20,683 nt of DNA. It comes from a virus. This document shows, in pieces, positions 1 to 7,048 of this stretch; the first letter of the stretch is position 1; every line of letters starts with the position of its first letter. The stretch lies in the IMG/VR virus record IMGVR_UViG_3300024346_000647, positions 1 to 20,683 of that record; one strand, given 5' to 3'. The notes under the pieces are model-generated. The model did not search any database. It had not been told where the DNA came from and saw nothing but the letters and a program-made list of their open reading frames with translations. The position numbers were made by a program, and so were the translations under genes.

Positions 1-1619
1 GCAAGTGTGCTAGTAACAATATTAAATCGTTGATCAAGTTCTTCTTTCATTGCAAGATTTGAAGTCAACGCTTTCATTTCGTCACGTGTTGCTTCTAATG
101 CATATATAGTAGGAGCAAGCTGATCAAGAATAACTTTAGTAGAAGTAGCTCTTAAATAACTTTGTGCTGCTGTAGTCGTTTGATAATATGTACCCATAAC
201 GATATCACTAGTTAGTGCATCAATGATACGTCTAACATCGCGTTCGCAGGTTTCTTGATTATATACAAAAGGTTGTTCTGTAATAGTATTCGAAGTAATA
301 TAATAAAATGTATCGTTGCCGTCAAACTTAATAACAGAACCAGTTTGCGGTTTATCTCTCAAACTCGAAATATCAATACTAGCATTTGTTCTTAAGTTTA
401 CTGTTCCGGTTGCTTGTAATGTTGCGCCGCCGCCTGTAAATGTAATAGTTGGAACACTTTTATATCCACTTCCGTTGTCGCTAATACTAACTGCTGCAAG
501 TTCGCCTGTGGTTAAATCAACTTGTGCCGTAGCAACTGCTGTTGTTCCACTGACAGCTTCTGGCGCACTAATAGTTACCGTTGGTGTACTAGTGTATCCA
601 GTTCCTGCAAAAGACAGTGTTACACTACCTACTGTTGAATAATAGTCTTGGTCAGCAGTTGCAGTAGTGTATGCTATTGGATAATAGCCATCTGCTAAAA
701 CACCTTTTGTACCAAAGTCACTAACTGAGTTTGAAATACTTAAATAACCACCTTTGGTAGTCATAAACCCTACACTACAAAAAACTGAGAAGCAACTAAC
801 AATCTGTGTGTAACCAAAGTTAGTAACGTGGAAACCAATGCCGCCTTGCGAAATCTGTGTAAATGCATCTGCAACAAAACTAAACACAAGCGATGCAGGA
901 TCGTAATCGTCTCCGTCAACTAATAGGCCGCCGCCTCCGCCGTTGATGTTAACTTGTTTTTCTAATGGAACATTTGGATTGTCTGCTAACAATATTGGTT
1001 TTGCACCTGGTGTAATACCTTCAATCTGTACAGTTTCAAATGGTACAAACTCAGTTCCGTCGTTCAACCAAGGACCGTTCATGTTAGTACAGTTTTGTAC
1101 ATATGGCGATGTAGTTACAAGAGCTCCAGGACGTATTCTAGCACACCAACCTGGCGCACGTAATCCTCTAAATGTTATTTGATACAAATAACACGCATTA
1201 CCCATAAGGAAGAAATCTGAGGTAGGATTTTTTGGAAACACTCTAGTATTTCTAAGTTCACCTTGCCCTGTAACTGTAACAAAATCTCTTAATGTTATCG
1301 GGTTATTTTCGTAATAGTCGCCTGGTGCAACAATAATAGTTGACCCAATCGGAGCTACTTCTGATGCACGTTTTATACTAGCAAATGCGCCGTTTTTATC
1401 TGCGCTTCTGCCATCGTTGTCATCATTACCATCTTCAGTAACATAATATACGTTAGTAACTTTTGGACCGGTAACATCACCTGTAGTACGCATACTAGCA
1501 TTTACACGAAACTCCTTGCCCTCGGCAAGGTTCATTTCCATGTCGCCGTCAGATGTAAGAATAAAGGTTTTATCCCCTATCTTTCTACTATGTATAGACT
1601 GTCTTTTAATATAACTCAT
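1..1619 (-). CDS. Large tail-fibre-like virion structural protein (N-terminal 539 residues, cut by window edge)
   Basis: The reading frame is open from an ATG at 1619 to the window edge, so only the N-terminal part is visible. Residues 57-120 (YYVTEDGNDDNDGR, then a TIIVAPGDYYENNP-type run) look like the entry to a parallel beta-helix, as in phage fibres and pectate-lyase-like spikes. Two GxGYxSxPTxT repeats lie at about 339-350 and 383-394; this motif recurs in marine phage fibre proteins. A Gly-rich stretch lies at 227-231. The ATG directly follows the TAA of the upstream gene, with a purine-rich GGAAG just before it, which argues for translational coupling. It is the last of four consecutive structural genes. 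A host-contacting fibre or baseplate wedge-type protein is inferred; the exact role is unknown. Confidence 0.8.
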   Translation of the reverse strand, partial: MSYIKRQSIHSRKIGDKTFILTSDGDMEMNLAEGKEFRVNASMRTTGDVTGPKVTNVYYVTEDGNDDNDGRSADKNGAFASIKRASEVAPIGSTIIVAPGDYYENNPITLRDFVTVTGQGELRNTRVFPKNPTSDFFLMGNACYLYQITFRGLRAPGWCARIRPGALVTTSPYVQNCTNMNGPWLNDGTEFVPFETVQIEGITPGAKPILLADNPNVPLEKQVNINGGGGGLLVDGDDYDPASLVFSFVADAFTQISQGGIGFHVTNFGYTQIVSCFSVFCSVGFMTTKGGYLSISNSVSDFGTKGVLADGYYPIAYTTATADQDYYSTVGSVTLSFAGTGYTSTPTVTISAPEAVSGTTAVATAQVDLTTGELAAVSISDNGSGYKSVPTITFTGGGATLQATGTVNLRTNASIDISSLRDKPQTGSVIKFDGNDTFYYITSNTITEQPFVYNQETCERDVRRIIDALTSDIVMGTYYQTTTAAQSYLRATSTKVILDQLAPTIYALEATRDEMKALTSNLAMKEELDQRFNIVTSTL

Positions 1620-1952
1620 TTACACTTCCAAATAACTTAATGTTGCTGATAGATTTGTTGGCGCTTGTCCTATTAGCATAACTCTGTCTCCTGCTTCCAA
1701 TATTAATCGTTCTGCCGAGAATGTAAAAGTATCAGCTGCACCAATTTCTAAATCATTTAATATTAAGTTATCGGTTGTTTTGACTGCACCATTAGGAATA
1801 ATATGAACATCAACTTTAGTATCATTACTACCTGTTCCGTCATTGAGACCTGTATTACATATTAGCAGAGTCGTTAATGCAAACTTCTTTTCTGCTGGTA
1901 CAGTTAAAAGAGTTGTATCTGTTGTTAATATTGCTGCATTTACTATCGCCAT
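1620..1952 (-). CDS. Small virion structural protein, 110 aa
   Basis: This is a small all-beta-looking protein (NAAILTTDTTLLTVPAEKKF at the start, ATLSYLEV at the end) without signal peptide or membrane segment. A good ribosome binding site (AAGGAAG) lies 5 bases before the ATG. It sits between two fibre-like genes in the same orientation, and its stop codon abuts the start of the next. Similar short beta proteins are common beside fibre genes in marine T4-type phages, where they are taken as fibre accessory or decoration proteins. That role is inferred from position; no catalytic motif is seen. Confidence 0.7.
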   Translation of the reverse strand: MAIVNAAILTTDTTLLTVPAEKKFALTTLLICNTGLNDGTGSNDTKVDVHIIPNGAVKTTDNLILNDLEIGAADTFTFSAERLILEAGDRVMLIGQAPTNLSATLSYLEV

Positions 1953-1962
1953 TGTTTCTTCC

Positions 1963-3012
1963 TTAAAATATAATACTATAAAGCAACGCTTTATTTCTGC
2001 TTACAAGTTCGTCTTCGGTACCGTCTGCGTTTATAAAATACAGACCAGTGCCGCCGTCACCAAGTGTTTTACTATATAAAGTACTACCTGCACTTGGTGG
2101 GCTTGCTGGTGTTACTTCTTCTGTAAAGTTTAACCAGCCATCTATTTGTACTCTTCCAGTTCCTGAACCTTTTAAAATAATATCACTATTAATACCTGAT
2201 GTAGTAATAATATTATCATCAAATCTTAGATCTTCAAACTCAACTCTAGATTCAAAAAACGTAGCAATAGTACTTTCATTAATCGATATTTCAGCTCTAC
2301 TAGTTCCGCCACCTGATTCAGTATCGTATACTTGAACAGTTGTCGGTGATAAAGTGCCTGTTGTTATTTTATCTTGGAAGTTATATGTAAAATAACCGCC
2401 AACATAATCAAGCAATCCTCTAACGTTAACCAAACTATCGTCATCTACCGGAACGCTAAGTCCATCTGTCTGAGATGGATCTGGCGTAATATTACTTCCA
2501 GTATATGCCCATATTTGTTTTTCATAATCAGTAGTACCAGTAACAGTAACAACTCCAGTACCGCCTCCGATTAAATACAAATCTTGATCGAGTGTTGGAA
2601 TAATACTACCAGTATGAATACCCGAAAGGTCTCCACTAGCTAGTTTAAAAATAAACGCACCTTCGTTAGCAGGTTCTGCGCCATTACGAATAGTTTTTAG
2701 ATTTTCATCATAAAAGAACTTTGCATCAAACGCATCAGGACCACGATCAATAATGATACCAGCGCCTCTTCCGTTGCCATCAGATACGTCAGTAATCCCA
2801 GCGTCACCGCCAGGATCGCCATTATTGATTGTGATAGTTTTATCATCAACTATTAACTCAGCTGATCCAATACTAGTTTGAGCACCCAATACATCCAAGT
2901 CACCGTTAACAGTAACCTTGCCTGTTAACCCAGTGTCAAGAAGAATCTCTCCAGCTGTGTTTATAGAGATTGTGTACTTGTCTACACCTATGCGATTAAT
3001 GCGTTCAGACAT
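1963..3012 (-). CDS. Fibre-like virion structural protein, 349 aa
   Basis: The N-terminal 90 residues carry a pattern typical of marine T4-type fibre proteins: GKVTVNGDLDVLGAQTSIGS, then ELIVDDKTITINNGDP and a GAGIIIDRGPDAFDAKFFYDE block. In related phages such blocks recur as tail-fibre shaft repeats. The C-terminal third (SDIILKGSGTGRVQIDGWLN, then LYSKTLGDGGTGLYFINADG) resembles the end of such fibres. An AAGGAA ribosome binding site lies 6 bases before the ATG. The downstream 110-residue gene follows after 10 bases, within whose upstream sequence this gene's stop codon lies. No enzymatic motif is seen, and assignment to a specific fibre (long, short or whisker) is not possible. Confidence 0.78.
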   Translation of the reverse strand: MSERINRIGVDKYTISINTAGEILLDTGLTGKVTVNGDLDVLGAQTSIGSAELIVDDKTITINNGDPGGDAGITDVSDGNGRGAGIIIDRGPDAFDAKFFYDENLKTIRNGAEPANEGAFIFKLASGDLSGIHTGSIIPTLDQDLYLIGGGTGVVTVTGTTDYEKQIWAYTGSNITPDPSQTDGLSVPVDDDSLVNVRGLLDYVGGYFTYNFQDKITTGTLSPTTVQVYDTESGGGTSRAEISINESTIATFFESRVEFEDLRFDDNIITTSGINSDIILKGSGTGRVQIDGWLNFTEEVTPASPPSAGSTLYSKTLGDGGTGLYFINADGTEDELVSRNKALLYSIIF

Positions 3013-3022
3013 TTAAGTTTCC

Positions 3023-3424
3023 TTAAACTGCTGTTAGTACAATGTAATCGTTTGTCGAATCGTTTTCTAATGCCCAAGTATATCTAGTACCCGAGAAGTC
3101 AGTAGCAACACGTTTTGTGATTTTTGCAATGTTAACTTCAGCGCCTGAGTTTGATCCTACATAACCAAACATTCTCATTTCGCCTTCTGCACTTGGTGCA
3201 CCATTCTTAAGAACACAAGTTGTTGTACTTGTTGAATCTTTAATGTTTGGCGAACCTACGTTTGCATCTTGTGTGCAAACAAAAGTTTTTGCTCCACGCT
3301 GCTTAACTATAGCACCGTCTGTTCTTAATGATGCATCGTAGAATTCTACTCTTACACCTGTGTTGCCATCAGCATCGCCGATTACATCAACACCGTTAAT
3401 ATCTTTTTTTAGTGGACGTCCCAT
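3023..3424 (-). CDS. Small structural-type protein, 133 aa (MGRPL family)
   Basis: The protein begins MGRPLKKDINGVDV, a start seen in a family of small proteins in marine T4-type phages. It continues with a beta-rich body: VKQRGAKTFVCTQD, a central FGYVGSNSGAEVNIAKI stretch and TRYTWALENDSTNDYIVL at the end. No signal peptide, membrane segment or catalytic motif is visible. A strong AAGGAG ribosome binding site precedes the ATG, and a late-promoter-like box lies at 3511-3518. It opens the fibre gene cluster. It is probably a virion component such as a decoration or fibre-associated protein, on context only. Confidence 0.72.
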   Translation of the reverse strand: MGRPLKKDINGVDVIGDADGNTGVRVEFYDASLRTDGAIVKQRGAKTFVCTQDANVGSPNIKDSTSTTTCVLKNGAPSAEGEMRMFGYVGSNSGAEVNIAKITKRVATDFSGTRYTWALENDSTNDYIVLTAV

Positions 3425-3510
3425 TTTGTTTCTCCTTATGACGTTCTAGGTCTACACAGATGGTATTCTGCGTAAGTCCAGTTTTTCTGGCTCTTTTATA
3501 CCTACACAAG

Positions 3511-3518
3511 TATTTATC
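3511..3518 (-). promoter_or_regulatory. Late promoter box GATAAATA
   Basis: On the minus strand the sequence reads GATAAATA, one base from the T4 late promoter consensus TATAAATA. It lies about 87 bases upstream of the ATG at 3424 and just downstream of the terminator at 3549-3584, so it would restart transcription for the fibre gene cluster. The 5' leader between box and gene includes a small CCAG/CTGG hairpin. Confidence 0.6.
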
Positions 3519-3548
3519 TAAAAGAATAAAATGGGTTATAATGTTCGT

Positions 3549-3584
3549 AAAAAAAGGCCTACCGCATCAGTGGGTAGACCTTTT
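3549..3584 (-). terminator. Intrinsic terminator ending the 3801-3549 RNA
   Basis: The minus-strand RNA forms a 12-pair stem, AAAAGGUCUACC with GGUAGGCCUUUU, around a 9-base loop, followed by a run of seven U. One pair is U-G in the minus-strand RNA but would be an A-C mismatch in the plus-strand RNA. This marks the minus strand as the functional one. It lies between the noncoding stretch and the late promoter of the next unit. Confidence 0.85.
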
Positions 3585-3801
3585 AATAATAAAGTGATAG
3601 AGAGGATTACATTCTACCTCCAACAACCTAGTAAGTATTTCATACGTTCAGTTGCGCCTAGTATCAAACAGTTACGTTCGAAATACGTATCTTCATGTCT
3701 CCATGCTCATACGCTGCCACTACAGCTACCAGCCAAGTTATTGTCCTTACGAAACAACATTTCCTTGCACTATCTAACAAAAAGACCGTCGTCTTTGTTA
3801 T
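3549..3801 (-). ncRNA. Putative freestanding small RNA, about 250 nt
   Basis: This stretch has no convincing gene, yet it is bounded by a sigma70-type promoter (3808-3835) and an intrinsic terminator (3549-3584), both on the minus strand. The predicted RNA holds several local hairpins. AAAGAC/GUCUUU pairs at 3781-3796 with a 4-base loop. Further on are CAAG...CUUG enclosing UUGU...ACAA, GCUG...CAGC, and CAUG-GAGA-CAUG with a GNRA-type loop. A 17-codon ORF starting at 3760 (MLFRKDNNLAGSCSGSV) is possible, but its AAGGA is too close to the ATG to look like a normal start. I do not recognise the RNA family; a regulatory RNA or leader transcript is inferred. Confidence 0.62.
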
Positions 3802-3807
3802 GTATTT

Positions 3808-3835
3808 AATATAACATATACAATACAGAAGTCAA
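3808..3835 (-). promoter_or_regulatory. Sigma70-type promoter with extended -10
   Basis: On the minus strand there is TTGACT (3835-3830), a 16-base spacer, and TATATT (3813-3808) preceded by TG one base away, an extended -10. This matches the host sigma70 consensus closely and differs from the late boxes elsewhere in the window. The -35 overlaps the stop codon of the cold-shock-like gene. The expected start is near 3801. Confidence 0.65.
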
Positions 3836-4038
3836 CCAATTTTTTCTATTTTTTTAAGATTAAATGCATATTTTTTTCCATTTGATAATAGTTCTTCATA
3901 TTCAACTACATCACCTATAAGTGCTTTAAAATCTTTAGTTTCAAAAAGAACATCATACAACTCTGGGCCCCATTCTTTAGGGCGTATTATGCTATATTTT
4001 CTTTTTTTATTGTATTTTATTATTTGTCCTATTGGCAT
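3832..4038 (-). CDS. Cold-shock-domain-like small protein, 68 aa
   Basis: Length and pattern resemble a single cold-shock (CspA-type) OB fold: GQIIKYNKKRKYSIIRP at the start, YDVLFE where RNP2 (VFFH) would be, GDVVEYEELLSNGKKYAFNL towards the end. The RNP1 motif KGYGFI is replaced by RKYSII, so the usual stacking aromatics are largely missing. A GGAG lies 10 bases before the ATG. The gene sits alone between the gp23 terminator and the small RNA promoter. An RNA-binding role is possible, but the degenerate motifs make nucleic-acid binding uncertain; it could be another small OB-fold protein. Confidence 0.6.
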   Translation of the reverse strand: MPIGQIIKYNKKRKYSIIRPKEWGPELYDVLFETKDFKALIGDVVEYEELLSNGKKYAFNLKKIEKIG

Positions 4039-4070
4039 TATTTTATTACTCCATGCAAATAGTTATCATA

Positions 4071-4096
4071 AAAATAGACCCCGTAGGGTCTATTTT
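4071..4096 (-). terminator. Strong intrinsic terminator after gp23
   Basis: A perfect 11-pair inverted repeat, AAAATAGACCC with GGGTCTATTTT, surrounds four bases. In minus-strand RNA the loop is UACG closed by a C-G pair, a UNCG-type extra-stable tetraloop, and the stem runs into a U tract. It lies 20 bases past the gp23 stop, so it ends the head gene transcript. Confidence 0.88.
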
Positions 4097-4116
4097 CGTT
4101 TTAGTTAAGTTTAAAC

Positions 4117-5289
4117 TTACGAGAAGCTTAGGTTGTTTGCAGTTACTTCTACTTTTTCCAAGTAGTCAGCTGCGTTACCTAGAGACGAAGCAGTGTTCGA
4201 TAGCTCAACATATCCATAACGTGTCATGAACGAAACTGTTGGTTCGAATGTACTTGGATCTAGGACAACACCTGAAGACATAAGTGGGATGTATGGGCAA
4301 TAGAATGCTGCTGCATCTGATTCACTTGTACCTTTGTAACCAACTAATACATCATCATCTGCTGCATATGTGTTTACGTAGATCTTCATTGCGTTGTTCA
4401 ATGTACCAACCATTTTAGTGTTAGTTGGTGCTTCAAAAGTACCTTCAGTTGTACGTGCAAATGCTGAAGTTGTAGCACTTTGTAGAACTGTTAGGATTGC
4501 TGGAGATACAACTGCCCAGTTACCTGCGCCACGGCGTGTACGCTGTGCGATGCGGTTAGCTGCACGGTTAACTAGTACTGCAAGTGCAGCATGTTCGTCA
4601 CCAACAAAAGTTGCTGTACCACTAACTGCTGCTTGGTCAAATGTATCTGTACCTGTACCAGCTAGTGTGTTAAGAGATGCTAGGACCTCTTGGTCGATCT
4701 CAGCAGTAATCTCTTGAGCAAGTGCTGCCATGATTTCTGCTTCAACGTCGATGCCGTGCTGCGACTGTGCGTCTTGTGCGGCTTCGAATGTCCAACGTGC
4801 TGATAGCTTACGTGTTTTAGCTTCAACAGTTTGCTTTAAGATCTGAATTGACAAACGGTTACCCGCTGCGCCTTCAAGTGCTGCTGTAGCGTCTGCTTTT
4901 GCACTAGTAGCGTTACCACTATATGCTTCAGCAATCTTAAATGGACTTAGTGCTTCTTCACCAGCTACTGCACCGCTTGCGCCTGTGCCTGCTGTGTCGC
5001 TGTAGCGAACACGTAGCGTGTGAATCTGGCCAACTGGGCCAGTCATTGGTTGTACGCCTACAATCTCGTTTGCGATGACTGTTGGCATAACACGTCTAAT
5101 CACTGGTAGGATTACACGGTTTAGTGTTGCGATGTTACCGGCAGATGTAGCACCCGCAGTTGCAGTTTCAGCCAAATACCTACGGGTATTTTCTAGGGTT
5201 GAAGCCATTACTGCTTTCTTATTGCCTTGAAGGCCTTCAAGAAGTGCTGACTTGGTATCATTCCAACGACTTTCTAGTAGTTCTGACAT
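4117..5289 (-). CDS. 23: Major capsid protein, gp23-like, 390 aa
   Basis: The protein forms the capsid hexamers of T4-type heads. Residues 42-100 match the gp23 family: NRVILPVIRRVMPTVIANEI, then VGVQPMTGPVGQIHTLRVRY. A prohead protease site of the (I/L)xE type, LAE at 39-41, would release a 41-residue propeptide; T4 gp23 is cut after residue 65. The C-terminal part includes FYCPYIPLMSSGVVLDPSTF and SFMTRYGYVELSN, also family-typical. At 390 residues it is clearly shorter than T4 gp23 (521), so part of the surface insertion is likely missing. An AAGGAG precedes the ATG, 13 bases after gp22. A strong terminator follows. Confidence 0.95.
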   Translation of the reverse strand: MSELLESRWNDTKSALLEGLQGNKKAVMASTLENTRRYLAETATAGATSAGNIATLNRVILPVIRRVMPTVIANEIVGVQPMTGPVGQIHTLRVRYSDTAGTGASGAVAGEEALSPFKIAEAYSGNATSAKADATAALEGAAGNRLSIQILKQTVEAKTRKLSARWTFEAAQDAQSQHGIDVEAEIMAALAQEITAEIDQEVLASLNTLAGTGTDTFDQAAVSGTATFVGDEHAALAVLVNRAANRIAQRTRRGAGNWAVVSPAILTVLQSATTSAFARTTEGTFEAPTNTKMVGTLNNAMKIYVNTYAADDDVLVGYKGTSESDAAAFYCPYIPLMSSGVVLDPSTFEPTVSFMTRYGYVELSNTASSLGNAADYLEKVEVTANNLSFS

Positions 5290-5302
5290 TGGTATCTCCT
5301 TA

Positions 5303-6397
5303 TTATAATCCAGCTAGACGTTTAATATCAACTACGTTAGAGTCGAATGCGTCTGCTTTGATGTCATTTGTTTGTGTTCGGTTGCCTGTTACTTCTTTTG
5401 CCTCTGATAGTACTGCCTTCTTCTTCGCTGGAGTATTACCGTCTATTACCGCCGGCAGGTATTTGTCAAACGATGCTCTTAAACGAGATGTTTGAACTGA
5501 TTCCAGTAAGTCTGTCATAATGTCACGTTGGTCTTTACTTAATGGTGAAACCAATGCATTAATAGTATCTTTGCGGGTATTTGACTCGTTGATTGTTTTA
5601 ACCTCGATTGCCTTTGCTTCCGCAAGTTTGATCGCTTTAGCCGCTGCTGTACGTGCTTCTACAATTTGTTTGTTTTTTGTATCTACAACTTTAAGCAGTT
5701 TTGATGTCTCTGAACTTTCGTTCAAATAACTGTGTTGATATTCGTTAGCAAATGCTTCGAATAACTTACGGCCAAAATCATTTTCTCGTGCTTGATCAAT
5801 ATCTTCTTTGAGTGCTGAAATTTCTTTCTTAAGTCCTTTAGCAACTGTTTCTGATACTAATGCTGCACTTTTCTTAATAAAGTCTGATTTAACTTTATTA
5901 ACGTGTGCTTTGCCTTCACGTACTAAACGTACTTTTGTTTCGGCAAGATCTTTTTTATCTTCGTAAAACTCTGCAAGTTCTTTTGCAAGTGATTCAACTA
6001 CAAACTCTTCTAGAGCAACAAACTTATCCTTTGTTACTTTTTGATCTGCGTGTAGTTCCTTGATTTCTTTTGCTAGTTGTTCACTAACAAATGATTTCAT
6101 TAAATTGGCATTTTTACGCTGTGCAACTGCAAACTTAGCTTTTGCTTCTGCTAGTTGTTTGCGGTCATCGTGGAACTCTGCAATTTCTTCTGCTAATTTT
6201 TCACTCAACATTGCATCAATGGCTTCCACCATTGTTGTTTTGTCATGTGCATATTTTTTAGCAAATTCTTCGCGAAGTTCCGCAGTAGCTTGAAGTTTAT
6301 TTTCTTCAACCTTAGCGTTCCATGCTTCCTCTAGTTCTGAACGCACTTCTTCCGATAGTGCTGAGTTTTCGAAGAGTGATTTAAGTGAGTCTAACAT
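5303..6397 (-). CDS. 22: Prohead core scaffolding protein, gp22-like, 364 aa
   Basis: The protein is highly charged, Glu/Lys/Ala-rich and almost entirely predicted coiled coil. It lies directly between the prohead protease and the major capsid protein, the place of T4 gene 22. A unit of the type (V/L)SExLAxEIxEFxxDKK recurs at about residues 64-81, 104-120, 134-149 and, more diverged, 181-199. The end (AVIDGNTPAKKKAVLSEAKE, then NVVDIKRLAGL) resembles the C-terminus of T4-type gp22. It would form the inner core of the prohead and be degraded by gp21. It is longer than T4 gp22 (about 270 residues), owing mainly to the repeats. A GAGGAG lies just before the ATG. Confidence 0.88.
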   Translation of the reverse strand: MLDSLKSLFENSALSEEVRSELEEAWNAKVEENKLQATAELREEFAKKYAHDKTTMVEAIDAMLSEKLAEEIAEFHDDRKQLAEAKAKFAVAQRKNANLMKSFVSEQLAKEIKELHADQKVTKDKFVALEEFVVESLAKELAEFYEDKKDLAETKVRLVREGKAHVNKVKSDFIKKSAALVSETVAKGLKKEISALKEDIDQARENDFGRKLFEAFANEYQHSYLNESSETSKLLKVVDTKNKQIVEARTAAAKAIKLAEAKAIEVKTINESNTRKDTINALVSPLSKDQRDIMTDLLESVQTSRLRASFDKYLPAVIDGNTPAKKKAVLSEAKEVTGNRTQTNDIKADAFDSNVVDIKRLAGL

Positions 6398-6414
6398 ATG
6401 ATCTCCTCTCCTAG

Positions 6415-7038
6415 TTAGCGGAGTTTGCTTATTACATCTAATAAGCTCTCTTTTAAATATTTTTGTGCCTGTTTATCGCCTTGTACTTCCCTAGATGTTA
6501 GGAACGCCTTATAGCCACCTTTGCTGTTCATAAGATGTTCGTATATCGGTGTTGGGTAGGCGCCCGGAGCACTTGGCTGGGCAACTACATCTACTGTTAT
6601 AATCTCAAAATCGGAAACTTCTCCGTTGCCACTTTCGCTGACATTACCACTACCTCTCGATGAAACACCTAGTTTAACACCTGCCTCAAGCATTGTTTTA
6701 ACTAGTTGTCCCATCGGAGTTGGTAGTATTTTAAGTTTACCGTAACCGTTTGGGCCATCCATCCACATTTCTGTGATCATATGGCTTACACGGTCAATGT
6801 TTATATTAAGTCCTTCTGGATGATCTACTTCGCCTAGTACTGAAAAACCATTGCTAATCTGCTCGTTGAGCGTGGTGACAGCCCTGCCAATTTCGTTAAC
6901 GGGATATACACGTTGATTTGCGTTGCGTACTCCGCCTTGAATACAAATACCTTTCATAAAAAGATCCTTGCCCTCATTAGCAGACTCAACAATCACTTTA
7001 GCTTGATCAAAACTCAAACTTTCGCTTAGTAAATTCAT
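6415..7038 (-). CDS. 21: Prohead core protease, gp21-like, 207 aa
   Basis: This serine protease of the T4 gp21 family cleaves scaffold and capsid proteins during head maturation. Visible motifs are GEVDHPEG with the likely catalytic His73, GVKLGVSSRGSG with the nucleophile Ser126 or Ser127, and the FEIITVDVVAQPSAPGA segment with a conserved Asp150. Length agrees with the T4 protein (212 residues). An AAGGA ribosome binding site lies 7 bases before the ATG. It lies between the acidic core protein and gp22, as expected for the head module. Its LxE target is visible in the gp23 encoded downstream. Confidence 0.94.
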   Translation of the reverse strand: MNLLSESLSFDQAKVIVESANEGKDLFMKGICIQGGVRNANQRVYPVNEIGRAVTTLNEQISNGFSVLGEVDHPEGLNINIDRVSHMITEMWMDGPNGYGKLKILPTPMGQLVKTMLEAGVKLGVSSRGSGNVSESGNGEVSDFEIITVDVVAQPSAPGAYPTPIYEHLMNSKGGYKAFLTSREVQGDKQAQKYLKESLLDVISKLR

Positions 7039-7048
7039 ACTTCAGTCC

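Noticed and set aside
3549-3584. CUGAUG in the terminator loop as part of a hammerhead ribozyme
   Set aside because: The matching GAAA and the three helices of a hammerhead are absent; the hairpin plus U run is a normal terminator.
3531-3809. Plus-strand open frame of 92 codons
   Set aside because: It begins inside the late promoter/terminator region, covers the terminator hairpin and has no ribosome binding site; strand-specific pairing supports a minus-strand RNA instead.
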